Assembly: GCA_027604185.1 (NCBI GenBank)
Contig: JADGKB010000004.1
Coordinates: forward strand, 248,001-312,000
Source: Boothiomyces macroporosus
Lineage: Eukaryota; Chytridiomycota; Chytridiomycetes; Rhizophydiales; Terramycetaceae
DNA length: 64,000 bases
Reading direction: 5' to 3'
The notes below the pieces were generated by a model that was not told the DNA's origin, did no database searches, and saw only the letters and a program-made list of their open reading frames with translations. A program made the position numbers and the translations under genes. Below, piece by piece: positions 1-9,605 of the stretch (positions are counted from its first letter, which is position 1; the number at the start of each line of letters is the position of its first letter).

Positions 1-1
1 A

Positions 2-412
2 AAATTAACCAGGTTGCAAAATAGACTAGATGCATACTTGTCTGTGATGGCTACTTGCAAAGGCTCTACCTGCTTGAATCCAATTCAAGTGCTTCATCCT
101 TCCGAGCCTAAAATTTCTATTGGAGATGTCATGAGTCCAAAGTATGATGAACAGTATGCATCCTATGAAAAGTTCCAATTCTTATCGTGTTCAAGATATT
201 TTGACGCCTCTATAGAGTTGGCTTTCGGAAAACCAGCGCAATTCGTCTCTCCTTTACCAGATCCATTTACTAATAAGCGAGACGAGGTAAAAGGAAAAAT
301 ATTTGATGTCAAAGGGCCAGTGGAAGCCATTGCTCAAGATGTTGATACACTAGGAGATTGGGAAGGGATGGACAAAATGGCCTTGTTACTTGTCACTAGA
401 AACCAACATTAA
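2..412 (+). CDS. Arylsulfatase, C-terminal fragment (5' truncated by window edge)
   Basis: Only the last ~137 codons are present; the gene enters from upstream. The visible part reads RLDAYLSVMATCKGSTC near its start, followed by a Pro-rich LHPSEP segment, KYDEQYASYEKFQF and a Cys-containing SCSRYF stretch. This order is typical of the C-terminal region of fungal arylsulfatases (sulfatase family, alkaline-phosphatase superfamily), which hydrolyse sulfate esters. The catalytic formylglycine motif (CxPSR type) lies in the N-terminal half and is not visible, so activity cannot be judged. The bases just before position 14 (ttaaccag) look like a possible intron end. The TAA stop at 410-412 is followed 43 bp later by the next ATG. 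Assignment rests on the tail alone. Confidence 0.6.
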   Translation, partial: KLTRLQNRLDAYLSVMATCKGSTCLNPIQVLHPSEPKISIGDVMSPKYDEQYASYEKFQFLSCSRYFDASIELAFGKPAQFVSPLPDPFTNKRDEVKGKIFDVKGPVEAIAQDVDTLGDWEGMDKMALLLVTRNQH

Positions 413-455
413 AATTGCTGTGTTTGTTATTTCGCGTTTTAGTTACATTTAGTCC

Positions 456-1315
456 ATGCGTGATCTGGAGCAAGAATTACGAGAAGCTGAAAACGGAACT
501 AATAGCCAAAGTACGTCTTCTCCAACCAGCCGGCAAGGTTCAATGACAAACATTTGGAAAAAAGTATCATGGAACAAGTCGGACAGCGAGGAGGAACCTT
601 TGTTGGCTGAACATCAAGAAAGTTCAATCAAAGTAACACTGGATGAAGCCTCGAATGCAGTCCATGAAACTATAGGGAAAATGCTGGGTAGAGGGGAATC
701 AATTCATGATATTAAAGGAAAAGCATCCAAATTGGAGAATGTCGGCGATATCTTTAGAAAGAGAACCAAAAAAGTCTACAACAAAAGTTGGTGGTCCTTG
801 TTCAAGGTACATTTGATAGTAACTTAGCATCACTTTTTCAAAGGGTCTCTGGCGTTCCTGTTGATTGTAATTGTCTTGTTTTTCCTATTTGTGCTATTTA
901 GATGGATGTGTAAGTAATATTCACACTAGGGTATATCGTATTCCCGTATAATCCAGGCTATGGCGGTGGATATGGATATCCAAATCCAGGGCAAATGCCT
1001 GGAATGCCCAATGGTGGAGCTAATCGCGGTGGTTCAGGGCAGATGCCTGGAATGCCAAGCGGCGGAGGTGGTATGCCCAGTAGTGGAGGCGGTATGCCGA
1101 GCAGTGGTGGAGGAATGCCTGGCTCTTATCCAAGCTATCCACAAACGCCTCAGGTTCAATGTCCTCCTGTAGTATGTTCCTGCTCGTGCCCTCAGCCTGC
1201 ATACATTCCTCAATTTCCTCCTTACCCTTATCCCCCTCCATCTCAAAACTATCCCGTTCCACCTGTCCAAATACCTCCACCTCTGTCAACACCAACCAGC
1301 ACAACCGGCAAATAA
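456..1315 (+). CDS. R-SNARE (synaptobrevin/VAMP-like) with long Gly/Pro-rich C-terminal extension
   Basis: Spliced product of 272 aa with introns at 807-827 (21 nt, phase 0) and 910-929 (20 nt, phase 1). The N-terminal ~60 residues are Ser/Thr/Glu-rich. A SNARE helix follows (about residues 65-110) with Arg in the zero-layer context MLGRGESIHDI. Next come a basic-aromatic stretch ending KSWWSLFK and a strongly hydrophobic segment made contiguous only by splicing (FLLIVIVLFFLFVLF). VAMPs normally end within a few residues of this anchor. Here the second splice adds ~120 residues of Gly/Met/Pro repeats (GQMPGMP, GGGMPSS), a short Cys run and a Pro/Tyr tail. In a tail-anchored topology this would lie in the lumen or outside the cell. 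It should act in vesicle fusion as the R-helix donor; the partner SNAREs are not here. Confidence 0.75.
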
Positions 1316-1494
1316 TACGGCATATTTGATTTCAAAATACTTATTAATAAATGAAGGTTTTAGACTTATTTTCTTTACAATTTAGTTGTTGTATGAGTAT
1401 TCAACTATCCGAATGAAATTTTAGTTGACATGCCAAACAATGACAGGTGGAAAACAATGTCGTGTAATTGATTTTTTTCATTGAAAATTCCAAA

Positions 1495-2908
1495 ATGGAA
1501 TTAGATACTCGCTACAACTCTTCAGTATCTAGGAAAGGAACATATTTGGAAAATAGATTATCAGACACCACTACGTCTAGCAGACGGGTATTTATTAGCT
1601 AACGCAGACATCGCTATGGGACAAGTTTTCAGGAATATTTGGACTGAAAAACGCAAAGGTTTGGCATGATATTTAATTCAGATTGAAAAGCTTAAAAGTC
1701 GTATATCCTTGGTCGTAGATAGCAATGATACCATAGTAATCTAAGCTAACCAAGATGGGCTCAAAAATCATTACTGAAAACATAATCAGCAGCGACCAGA
1801 AAAGAAAATATAAAGAGATTATTATTGAAATGGAGCTGCACTATCAGACAAACTTGAGATCAAGTTTTCGCAAGGTAGCTGTCGTTAATCAAGGCAATGC
1901 AATTAATTCATTTCAATGGAGAAACTCCTAATTCTGATCCTCAAGGTGCGGTAGAAGAGCTTTACAGAATATCAGAGAAACTGGTCAAAGTAATTCTCAA
2001 TAACTGTAGGGTTTGAGGAACGATAATCTACCAAAGCTACCGCCTACGATTATCTTGTATCGCAATTTCTTGGAAAATATACTAGAGCAAATAGAATACT
2101 TTAAACCGCATTCAAAATCTCCAGAGAATTTGGTACTCTAAAATTAACTTGGCAACTCGCTGCAACTCTATTAACTGAACCTAAGCATCATATTAGATCA
2201 TACACAAGAATATATTCCATTTTCAGATCAAATGATTACTGGAAAATGTCTCAAGACCTCAAAGATACCGCAGATGCACATTATCTACAGGAGTTGGAGC
2301 ACAATGAACTGCTGCTGCAATTTAGAGAAGTAAGCCGTCTTAACATCAGGAGTTACGGATATTGCAATCTTACAAAGTCATCACAAAAGAAACGTGTACA
2401 TTCGGCATTGGCACTATAACAAAGTTGCTCGGATTATCAAATGAAAAACTGCAAGTACAAATTTATTAATTTCAGACCATTATATACAATCCCAACACGG
2501 ACGGAATTATGTTTCGCGAAACCGTAACTGTATTTAATTCTAGGATATTATTGCTGTATATGAGCATTTCAATCAATTCATAAATAACGCGATATTTGAA
2601 GTTTCGAACTATAAAGTAATATCCAAACCCTCGTGGTATTACTTGGACACCAAGTACAAAAGGGAACAAGTTACCGAATCGATAGTAAATTGTGCTAACT
2701 CTAGAAGCGCTTTGAAGGGTACATCAAAGGTTGCGGAGAGCGATTGATTGAATTTCAGCATTTCTTGCACAGGGTGAGACAGTTGGGAGGTGTTGATGAA
2801 AACCAAACCAAGTTGGCGCTCTTCACTGTAAACGGCATTATTAGAGATTTTATGATAAGAAACGGCTATAATTTGGATATCAAGATAGAGCCGCTAAAGG
2901 AACCATGA
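1495..2908 (+). CDS. Unrecognised protein encoded by 11 exons
   Basis: No family recognised. Removing ten introns (1588-1607, 1659-1681, 1736-1754, 1875-1893, 1990-2009, 2133-2185, 2330-2349, 2455-2475, 2524-2543, 2685-2704) leaves one open frame of 393 codons from ATG 1495 to TGA 2906-2908. Without splicing, stops interrupt it constantly. Nine introns are 19-23 nt; the sixth is 53 nt, an outlier, since no earlier AG exists in it. Every exon is a multiple of three, so all ten introns are phase 0. The product is mostly charged and helical-looking: a Ser/Thr-rich N-terminus (DTTTSSRR), a helical middle (LENILEQIEYF) and a basic-aromatic C-terminal third (KPSWYYLDTKYKREQ). It has no membrane segment or signal peptide. 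A BAR-like or other coiled scaffold is possible but not shown. Confidence 0.7.
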
Positions 2909-3156
2909 ATCACTTTTGCAAATATATTATATACAATCTAATAATGCTGAGTAAAGCGTTCATTACATTAGAGCCTGAGACTATCCGTTGCGCAAAATAA
3001 TAACCCACAAGTCTCGAAGCAGTAGGCTAGTCTTGACTGAGGCCTGTCTTTTTGCCAAAAATAACTTCTCACAAATTGACACTGTCTTTCTCACGCAGCC
3101 ACATACACATGTCAAAATTTCCAATATAAATACATTATGGAAGAAGCAATATACTA

Positions 3157-4228
3157 ATGAACCAAGATCAATCTGCCCAAGACCAAGGTGATATGGCCAA
3201 GCAAGACAACAGAAACAAGAGCAAGAATAAGAGTGGTCAAGGCAAACAACAAAGGCCGGAAGAACCAAAAAAGAACGAATCGGAAAAGACCGAGGCAAAA
3301 GGTACAGAATCCACAACCACTTCTTCAAAGGTCAGCGTAGAAATTGCGCGTTGCAAGCAAGCAGTATCACCTCTACAAGTTGCAAATTCGCGATTCAGAT
3401 TGGAAAACCATTTGCGAAACAAAGTCCTGGACTTGGCAGATGAGTTGGAAGCTATCGATGATGCATTCAAGGAGTCATTGTTCCGTTCATTGTATGCATT
3501 GAACCCAGCTATCGGTGACATGATATATCGGTCATTTGAGAACTCAGTTGGACAAAATCCAATATTTTCTACTTTGCTGCCTAGTGAAACTATGATGCTG
3601 CAAAAGATTATGCAGGACTTGAATGTTTGTAGAACTTTTGACAGAGGCTACGACATCAGAATGGACCACCAGCAACTCTTACAAGCTGTCATCAATCAAC
3701 AAGGTTCTGAAAATGGAAGAGACATCTTGATTGGAACAGTCTTGAATCGAATATTCTCATTACCTCAGCAAAATGCTCACTTGCTCGAAAGTATCAAGGC
3801 TGATTTGGCCAGAAAGCGAGGCAACCTCGAAATTGATGAATTTGCAAATTCTAAAAGAGCAGCTATTCAACGAACTGCAATGGCAATCCTCGCACAGAAA
3901 AAGGTATGGAATGAAGCTGAAGCCTCAAGTCCATTAGAATTCCCGCCTATTGATATTGAACGTTCGGAAGAAACTTTGCGAATTTCTGCAAGATTAGGGA
4001 CAGGTAAGACTGATTAATATAGAATGGAGTAGCGAAAATGTAAAGGTTGATATTAGTGAAAGTGGGCAAAGAATCATCATTAGTGGGGAAGGAGAAAACG
4101 GCTTTGTGAAATCCATTGACTTGCCAGCTACCACAAAACCTAGCCAAATCAATGCAGAGTTCAGTGAGCAAGGTATTTTGGAAATTGTCTGCCCTATTAC
4201 TTCAACATCTGTTCCTTTGAAAAATTGA
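3157..4228 (+). CDS. HSP20/CS-like (alpha-crystallin-type) domain protein
   Basis: Product of 350 aa, one 19-nt intron (4004-4022, phase 1). The first ~60 residues are a Lys/Glu/Gln-rich low-complexity region. A helical, Leu-rich middle of about 200 residues (YALNPAIGDMIYRSF and similar) belongs to no family I can name. The C-terminal ~75 residues look like the beta-strand core of a small heat-shock or CS-type domain: NVKVDISESGQRIIISGEG, then FVKSIDLP and the closing strand GILEIVCP. That pattern matches the HSP20 fold, where strands carry alternating hydrophobic residues and a G-x-L/I-x-I motif. A chaperone or co-chaperone role is inferred. The start is the first ATG after an in-frame stop; upstream ATG codons terminate quickly. 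Confidence 0.6.
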
Positions 4229-4295
4229 ATAAAATTGCGTTCAAAGTTTTAACTTAAATTCGTCAATGAATTGATTATCTCTTTATAATGAACAC

Positions 4296-6328
4296 TTAGG
4301 TGGATTTAGAAGAATAGCGGTACCAGACACCCGCACCAATGGCTAATACTCCTACAGTAACTGCTGTAACCGTAATGGCGTTGATAAACTTTTTGTTGTT
4401 GGTGGAATAATTTCCAGGAATAGCAATGGATCTATTGTTAACAGATATTTACGGATTAATGCATACTCCAACCAGCATATTGAACAGATCTGCAGTAACT
4501 CCAGTTTTAATGGATACACTCATAGGAACAGCCAGTCCCAGATCCCGGCAATAGGTGTCTGGCTGGACAGGATACCGCTGGGCCACTAGGTCTAGATCAC
4601 TTTTGGTTGCAATGTACACAATAGGAAGGTGGTCGATTTTATACTTTTCCTACATTAGCTCATTTCTTACCCTTAATGCGGCAAGATAAGCAAAAGAGTT
4701 TGCATCTCCAGAATCATACACCATACAAATCAAATCGCAAGCATCCAGTTTTTTCTTATTTTGAAGAATCTCTGCTTCGAGGTTAGGGCCAAACTCTTGC
4801 ATCTACAATTACACTCTGATTACCACCAGGTATTTTTCACTTCCTCCAATTTCAACGGAGCTAACAACGCTATAGGAACTAGTTGTCGGTATATAAGTTG
4901 GATTAAATTCTGATTTAATAAATGATTTCATAATAGTAGTCTACATTAATGCAATAACACCTTTCCAGATCCAGCAGCACCAAACACATATGATAAAAAG
5001 ACATCTCTTTGAATCTTTCCTCTTTTTCTATCTTGTTTGCGCGGTTTGGTAACTTTGAGTGCTTTTGTAGTATCGCTGTCAAAAAATCCCAAATACGCCA
5101 GATAACTGAGGGTGACTTTATAGTTCAAAAGGGTAATCATACTCCATTGAGCTAAAAATCCTTGCAGAGTAATCGCTCCTTCTTCATTGGTTATGCATTG
5201 TTTGTGTGCAGTGTCTTCCCACGGAATGGCGGGAGAAGTCGAAAACAAATCTTCCAATTCCTGTTGATTTAAGGCTCCATCATTGTCCTTATCAAATATT
5301 TGAAATAAATCTGTGAAAAATTGATATCCCGCACTGCTAAGTTCAACAGATGATTCTGGTGGAACTTCCAAGGGAGGAAATAGAAACTCTTCCTTTAAAG
5401 TAAGATCGTCTCCATAACCAAAAATTCTCAATACAGTCCAAGTGGTTTCCAATCTTCCGCGTTGAATAAATAGAGTGTGTAAACAAATAAATCCGATTTC
5501 TGACAACCCCAGGTCTGTTACACCTTCTGGTTCATTTTGGCGAACTACAGTCTTTACACTTTCTAATTCATGCTTCTGCAGCGGAGCCCCAAAACATTTC
5601 CTCTAGAGGTTAATTAAACAGACCTGAAAGGTGTCAATCTCGTTATCATCCATATATCCATTCTTATCTATATCACATAATTTAAATATACGCCTTAAAG
5701 CATCAATACAAGCCGGTTTTAAAACATATTCCCTTGAATCATACAGTGGTGCAGTGGGGTGTAACACTGCTTTCTGAGCAAAGTAGAACACTTCAGAAAC
5801 ATTTAAAGGCTGTTTTGCTGAGCATTCCACACAGGTTTCCACTTCCTTGAATTCATTCATGATTGGCTTCACTTGCTCATCCAGGGCGTCATTTGCAACA
5901 TCTTTTCCTCTCAAATCTATTTTGTTTCCTACTAAAACCACTGGCACCTGATATTAAATACATTTACATTTCTTCCTAAGTTTCTAATATACGGCAACCA
6001 AAATGAGGAAACCCCATCTTTTGTCTCTTTTCGATTCACCGCATATACAATACAAATCACATCCGCCTTCTTTATTTCGGTATCCAACTGGTCTCTGTTT
6101 TCCGGCCTTGCTGATGAATCCACAATTCTGGTAGTGACATTCTCTCTCGTCCATTCAGGAGGAATTGTTACTTCTGGAACTACATGTTGAATCTGGTTTA
6201 AGGATAAATATTACTTGCTCAACAAATGACTCCTTGATGAGAGATGTGATTAGCGAACTTTTTCCTACTCCGTCTGCGGTTAATAAATCAATACCATCAC
6301 CAAGAAGCAATATTCTAATTTCTCGCAT
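4296..6328 (-). CDS. GEM1: Miro: mitochondrial Rho GTPase (Gem1)
   Basis: Product of 620 aa after removing eight introns of 20-24 nt, with the full Miro layout. The N-terminal GTPase has P-loop GDDGVGKSS at residues 10-18 (formed by splicing) and the base-recognition motif GNKIDL. Two EF-hand loops follow (DIDKNGYMDDNE and DKDNDGALNQQE). The second GTPase-like domain has P-loop GAAGSGKT and TKSDL. The C-terminal hydrophobic segment (ITVTAVTVGVLAIGAGVWY) and the basic tail match an outer mitochondrial membrane anchor. Known role: Ca2+-sensing GTPase controlling mitochondrial distribution and ER-mitochondria contacts. The intron cutting the first P-loop falls between GD and DGVG. Stop is 4296-4298; convergent with the HSP20-like gene. 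Confidence 0.95.
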
Positions 6329-6413
6329 TTTTTGGAGATTGATTTTTTTATCAAAAAGCGACTCGATAACGGTTTGATCAAAGATGGAAATATTTAAATA
6401 ATTCTAATTTTAT

Positions 6414-6896
6414 TCAAGAATTCTGGCCAGAGCAAGCGTTGCCCATGACGGTGTCTACATCATAGTTTTGGCCCAGGTTTTGATTTACCCAATCAAGGAT
6501 CATTTGTACTGCTTGTCTTTGAGTCAAGGTGCCGTCGTTCATGCCTCTGTAGGCTTGCTCTTCGACTTTGTCTTTTGATAATGAGTTATCAGAAGTTCTT
6601 GGTTGAGGCCACAAGTTGTAATCATCATCTGAGCCACCAATTGCTAATGGAATAAAGTGATCAAACTCATAGCTGGACCAGGTTGACTTTGGAACTCCGT
6701 AATTATTAGCGACTCTTTTTTTTTCTGCAGTGCCGACGTTTCTTTTGCAATAAGCAATATTTTCTTGGTAGCGATACTGGGCAAAGTTAGCGTCTTGCGG
6801 AGTGCAAAGACAGCCAGGAGTGAAGGAAGGATCTACATTGACATCTCTTTTTACAATAGCAGAGGCAAAGACAGCGGATAGTAACAACAATTGCAT
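6414..6896 (-). CDS. Secreted HNH-type endonuclease-like protein
   Basis: Intronless 160-aa ORF. A short hydrophobic N-terminus (QLLLLSAVFASA) followed by VKRD suggests a signal peptide with a KR processing site. The body carries the pattern CxCTP near residue 30, a central EFDHFIPLAIGGSDD and NLWPQP. This matches the HNH/NUMOD-like family of small extracellular or phage-type nucleases, where DH...IPLxxGG...NLWPQ forms the metal-binding core. A late Cys (NACSGQ) could pair with an early one. Most relatives I recall are bacterial, so transfer into this genome is plausible. Absence of introns in a genome where almost every gene has them agrees with that, but is not proof. Could serve nutrition, or attack of host or microbial DNA. 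Confidence 0.7.
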   Translation of the reverse strand: MQLLLLSAVFASAIVKRDVNVDPSFTPGCLCTPQDANFAQYRYQENIAYCKRNVGTAEKKRVANNYGVPKSTWSSYEFDHFIPLAIGGSDDDYNLWPQPRTSDNSLSKDKVEEQAYRGMNDGTLTQRQAVQMILDWVNQNLGQNYDVDTVMGNACSGQNS

Positions 6897-6900
6897 TTAA

Positions 6901-7571
6901 TTAGGCGGCAATTATCCAAGCTTTTATATCTGGAGGAACCACGTTGTCCACACACAACGCATGCTGTGCGGTGACTTTGTCTATGCCTTTAAACATAAAA
7001 TCAAAAAACTTGGGGTCAAAGGTGAGAGAAATTGTAGGCAAGTTGAATATCATTTCTAAATTACTAAAATGAATATTTGGTATACTGTGCAACAAAGTAT
7101 TGGCAAATATCTTTGACAGTCTGCGGTTGGGCTCCTTTCAAGGTGCAGCGAGTTTAAAATTCTTGATTCTAAAATTTTGACTTTGACAGTTCAAAAAAGA
7201 GGCAAAATCACCTTGATTCTATTTGAACAGCGGTGAAGGAAAGAGAAATTAGAGTATGATATTTGCTTTGATTCTTTTTTGTTCAGGTCCACTCTCGAAA
7301 GAAAAAGACCACACGTTTAGTCCCGAACCAAGTCGGTTGACCAACGGTTATCAAAACGTGCACCTTTGAGAAAAATCTTGCAGATAAAAGCCTTCACGGT
7401 TTCTTTGAACTGTAAGCAGGAAAATTTGTTGCTTCTGGTTATTCTACCTTGTTTTGGTGATGCAATTACAATGCAATTTCTGTCCATATTCCTACCAAAC
7501 AGGGTGGGAATTTGGGATTGGTTGAATTTAAGTGATAAAATATAACAACTCATCTGAAGTAAATATACCAC
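6901..7571 (-). other. Unresolved stretch; possible decayed or LRR-like minus-strand gene
   Basis: Two open stretches are visible on the minus strand: 7571-7317 (85 codons, containing KETVKAFICKIFLKG) and an ORF ending with TAA at 6901-6903 (containing IHFSNLEMIFNLPTISLTF). They are separated by stops in all frames that I could not remove with normal short introns. The second piece has the hydrophobic rhythm of leucine-rich repeats. It may be an inactive remnant, or a gene with a structure I failed to solve. The nuclease start codon lies 5 bp past its end. No product is proposed. Confidence 0.25.
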
Positions 7572-7739
7572 TCATCTGAAACCTAGCATTGCAAATCATC
7601 CACCACGGTATTTGAAGTATTTAAAACTCAAGCAATTAAACTGAATGAACTCTGAATTTTTAAAAGTTTCCTGCCAAATTAAATAGCACTCTCATCTTCA
7701 TTTCGAATTTTAAGGGAGCGACACCAGCTTAAACGAATT

Positions 7740-9239
7740 CTACTGTTCCATTTGGGCAGAAGGAGTCAAGTTCTCATGTATCCACTTAATATTGTCCTGG
7801 TTTCCACTTGTTAATACCACATTAAAGGTAAATCTATCCCAAGGACAGCCATTTTTCTTCAACCATTTCATATTCTTCAAAGTTCCGTTTTCCGCTGCGT
7901 TCAGAAATGTCGCTTCATTCCATGGACACCCAATCTTCAATAGCCATTTCATATTAACCAAATTCCCACAAGATGCTGCTATACAAAAAGTACTTTCATT
8001 AAAGGGACAGCAATTTTCTTTGAGCCAAATCATATTCTCCAACTTCCCAATTGAAGCAGCACTACCAAAAGCCGAATAACTCCAGGGACAACCATTCTCT
8101 TTGAGCCACTTCATATTTTGCAAATTACCATTGCGTGCAGCTTGTGAAAATACATGGTCGTTCCAAGGACAATTATTCTCCCTCAGCCATTTCATATTTT
8201 CCAAGTTGCCATTCTCTGCAGCATACGCAAATGTATCTTCAATCCAGGGACAGCCATTCTCTTTAAGCCATTTCATATTGTCCAAGTCGCCATATTGGGC
8301 TGTCAATGAAAACGTCCAAAAATCCCAGGGACATCCATTCTTTTTGAGCCAAATCATATTCTCTAGGTTTCCATTCTCTGCAGCCCTACAAAAAGTAGTT
8401 TCATTCCAGGGACACCCATTATCTTTAAGCCAAATCATATTCTGCAAGTTACCATTCTCTGCAGCCCTACAAAAAGTAGTTTCATTCCAGGGACACCCAT
8501 TATCTTTGAGCCATTTCATATTCTCTAGGTTTCCATTCTCTGCAGCCCTACAAAAAGTAGTTTCATTCCAGGGACACCCATTATCTTTGAGCCATTTCAT
8601 ATTCTCTAGGTTTCCATTCTCTGCAGCCCAATGAAAAGTAGTTTCATTCCAGGGGCAGCCATTCTCTTTAAGCCAAATCATATTCTGCAAGTTACCATTC
8701 TTTGCAGCACAACGAAAAGTAGTTTCATTCCAGGGACACCCATTATCTTTAAGCCAAATCATATTTTGCAAGTTTCCATTCTTTGCAGCTGTTCTATATA
8801 CTATTTTCCCCCTATTAAAATTATACTCTTTCAACCATTTAATATTCTCCGATTTCTCATTTTCGGCAGCTAACGGAAAAGTCCAGTTATCCCAAGCAAA
8901 CCCATTTTCTCTTAGCCAGATCATATTTTCTAAATTACCATTAGTTGCTGCTCCAGTAAATGTGGCCCAATCCCATGGACAGCCATTCTCTTTAAGCCAA
9001 ATCATATTCTGCAAGTTGCCATTTTCTGCTGCTGCTCTAAATACATAATCATTCCATGGACAATTTTTCTTTTTCAACCACTTCATGTTGAGGAGGTTTC
9101 CTCCAGCAGCAGCAGATTCAAATTCAAAGAATTCAGTCTTTTTCTTTATGTATTCACTCTGCAATTCTCTAGTGGTTTTTAAAGTATCCTCATCACATAG
9201 CAGCCATATACTATCCCAAATATCAGTTGGCAAGTTCAT
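7740..9239 (-). CDS. Ankyrin-like repeat protein with F-box-like N-terminus
   Basis: Intronless 499-aa ORF. The first 40 residues (LPTDIWDSIWLLCDEDTL) look like an F-box. The remaining 459 residues are exactly 17 units of 27 aa. The consensus resembles xxAAENGNLENMKWLKxN followed by GCPWNExTF. This is the degenerate ankyrin-type repeat family common in amoeba-associated eukaryotes, oomycetes, chytrids and giant viruses. By analogy with F-box/ankyrin proteins it could present substrates to an SCF ubiquitin ligase; that is inference. Several central units are nearly identical at DNA level, so copy number has changed recently or is being homogenised. The repeats also give long antisense ORFs on the plus strand, which are shadows. 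Start ATG 9237-9239. Confidence 0.85.
   Translation of the reverse strand: MNLPTDIWDSIWLLCDEDTLKTTRELQSEYIKKKTEFFEFESAAAGGNLLNMKWLKKKNCPWNDYVFRAAAENGNLQNMIWLKENGCPWDWATFTGAATNGNLENMIWLRENGFAWDNWTFPLAAENEKSENIKWLKEYNFNRGKIVYRTAAKNGNLQNMIWLKDNGCPWNETTFRCAAKNGNLQNMIWLKENGCPWNETTFHWAAENGNLENMKWLKDNGCPWNETTFCRAAENGNLENMKWLKDNGCPWNETTFCRAAENGNLQNMIWLKDNGCPWNETTFCRAAENGNLENMIWLKKNGCPWDFWTFSLTAQYGDLDNMKWLKENGCPWIEDTFAYAAENGNLENMKWLRENNCPWNDHVFSQAARNGNLQNMKWLKENGCPWSYSAFGSAASIGKLENMIWLKENCCPFNESTFCIAASCGNLVNMKWLLKIGCPWNEATFLNAAENGTLKNMKWLKKNGCPWDRFTFNVVLTSGNQDNIKWIHENLTPSAQMEQ
7743..9119 (-). repeat. 17 tandem 81-bp coding repeats
   Basis: Each unit is 81 bp (27 codons) inside the ankyrin-like gene. 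Phase-matched landmarks (gcagccc / gcagcac) lie at 8380, 8461, 8542, 8623 and 8704, exactly 81 bp apart. Units in about 8380-8700 differ by only a few bases, while outer units have diverged strongly. The block length never breaks the frame. Confidence 0.95.
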
Positions 9240-9605
9240 TTTTCTATTGGAATTTGTTTCAAGGAAAATAAAAAACTTTGGTTACTAAAGTGGCAACTTT
9301 GAAACACTCGCCTTTACGTTATGGAAATAGAATTCATTTATTTACCATTATATTCGTTTACTTGATATTATCGATTACTCTTTTGCTTCGATCCCTACTG
9401 TATGGAAGTAGCATACGCCTCGAAAATATGATATTGTAAAGATTTACCACTAAATTCTCCTCATTTACTAGATTTGCTCTGTTTCTGAACAGTTATACTT
9501 CATTATAACGATTGTATTACATAACCTAAGTAATTGATAGCTATTTGACTCATCAGACCATCTATCAGACATTAAATTTAAAAATCTAATAGCTACAAGG
9601 AATAT
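9240..9605. other. Intergenic, no gene seen
   Basis: 366 bp of AT-rich sequence between the 5' end of the ankyrin-like gene and the 3' end of TFB1. Only short ORFs occur in any frame. I see no tRNA-like cloverleaf and no convincing repeat. It should hold the ankyrin-gene promoter and the TFB1 3' UTR. Confidence 0.6.

Noticed and set aside
2909..3156. Possible tRNA or small RNA in the spacer before the HSP20-like gene.
   Set aside because: No A/B-box pair and no cloverleaf could be folded by eye.
8101..8873. Long plus-strand ORFs across the ankyrin-like gene.
   Set aside because: They mirror the 81-bp repeat on the opposite strand; the minus frame has a start, F-box-like head and repeat logic.
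7740..9239. The ankyrin-like gene as an integrated giant-virus fragment.
   Set aside because: No neighbouring viral hallmark gene; such repeats are common in eukaryotes living with amoebae, so the gene alone is not evidence.
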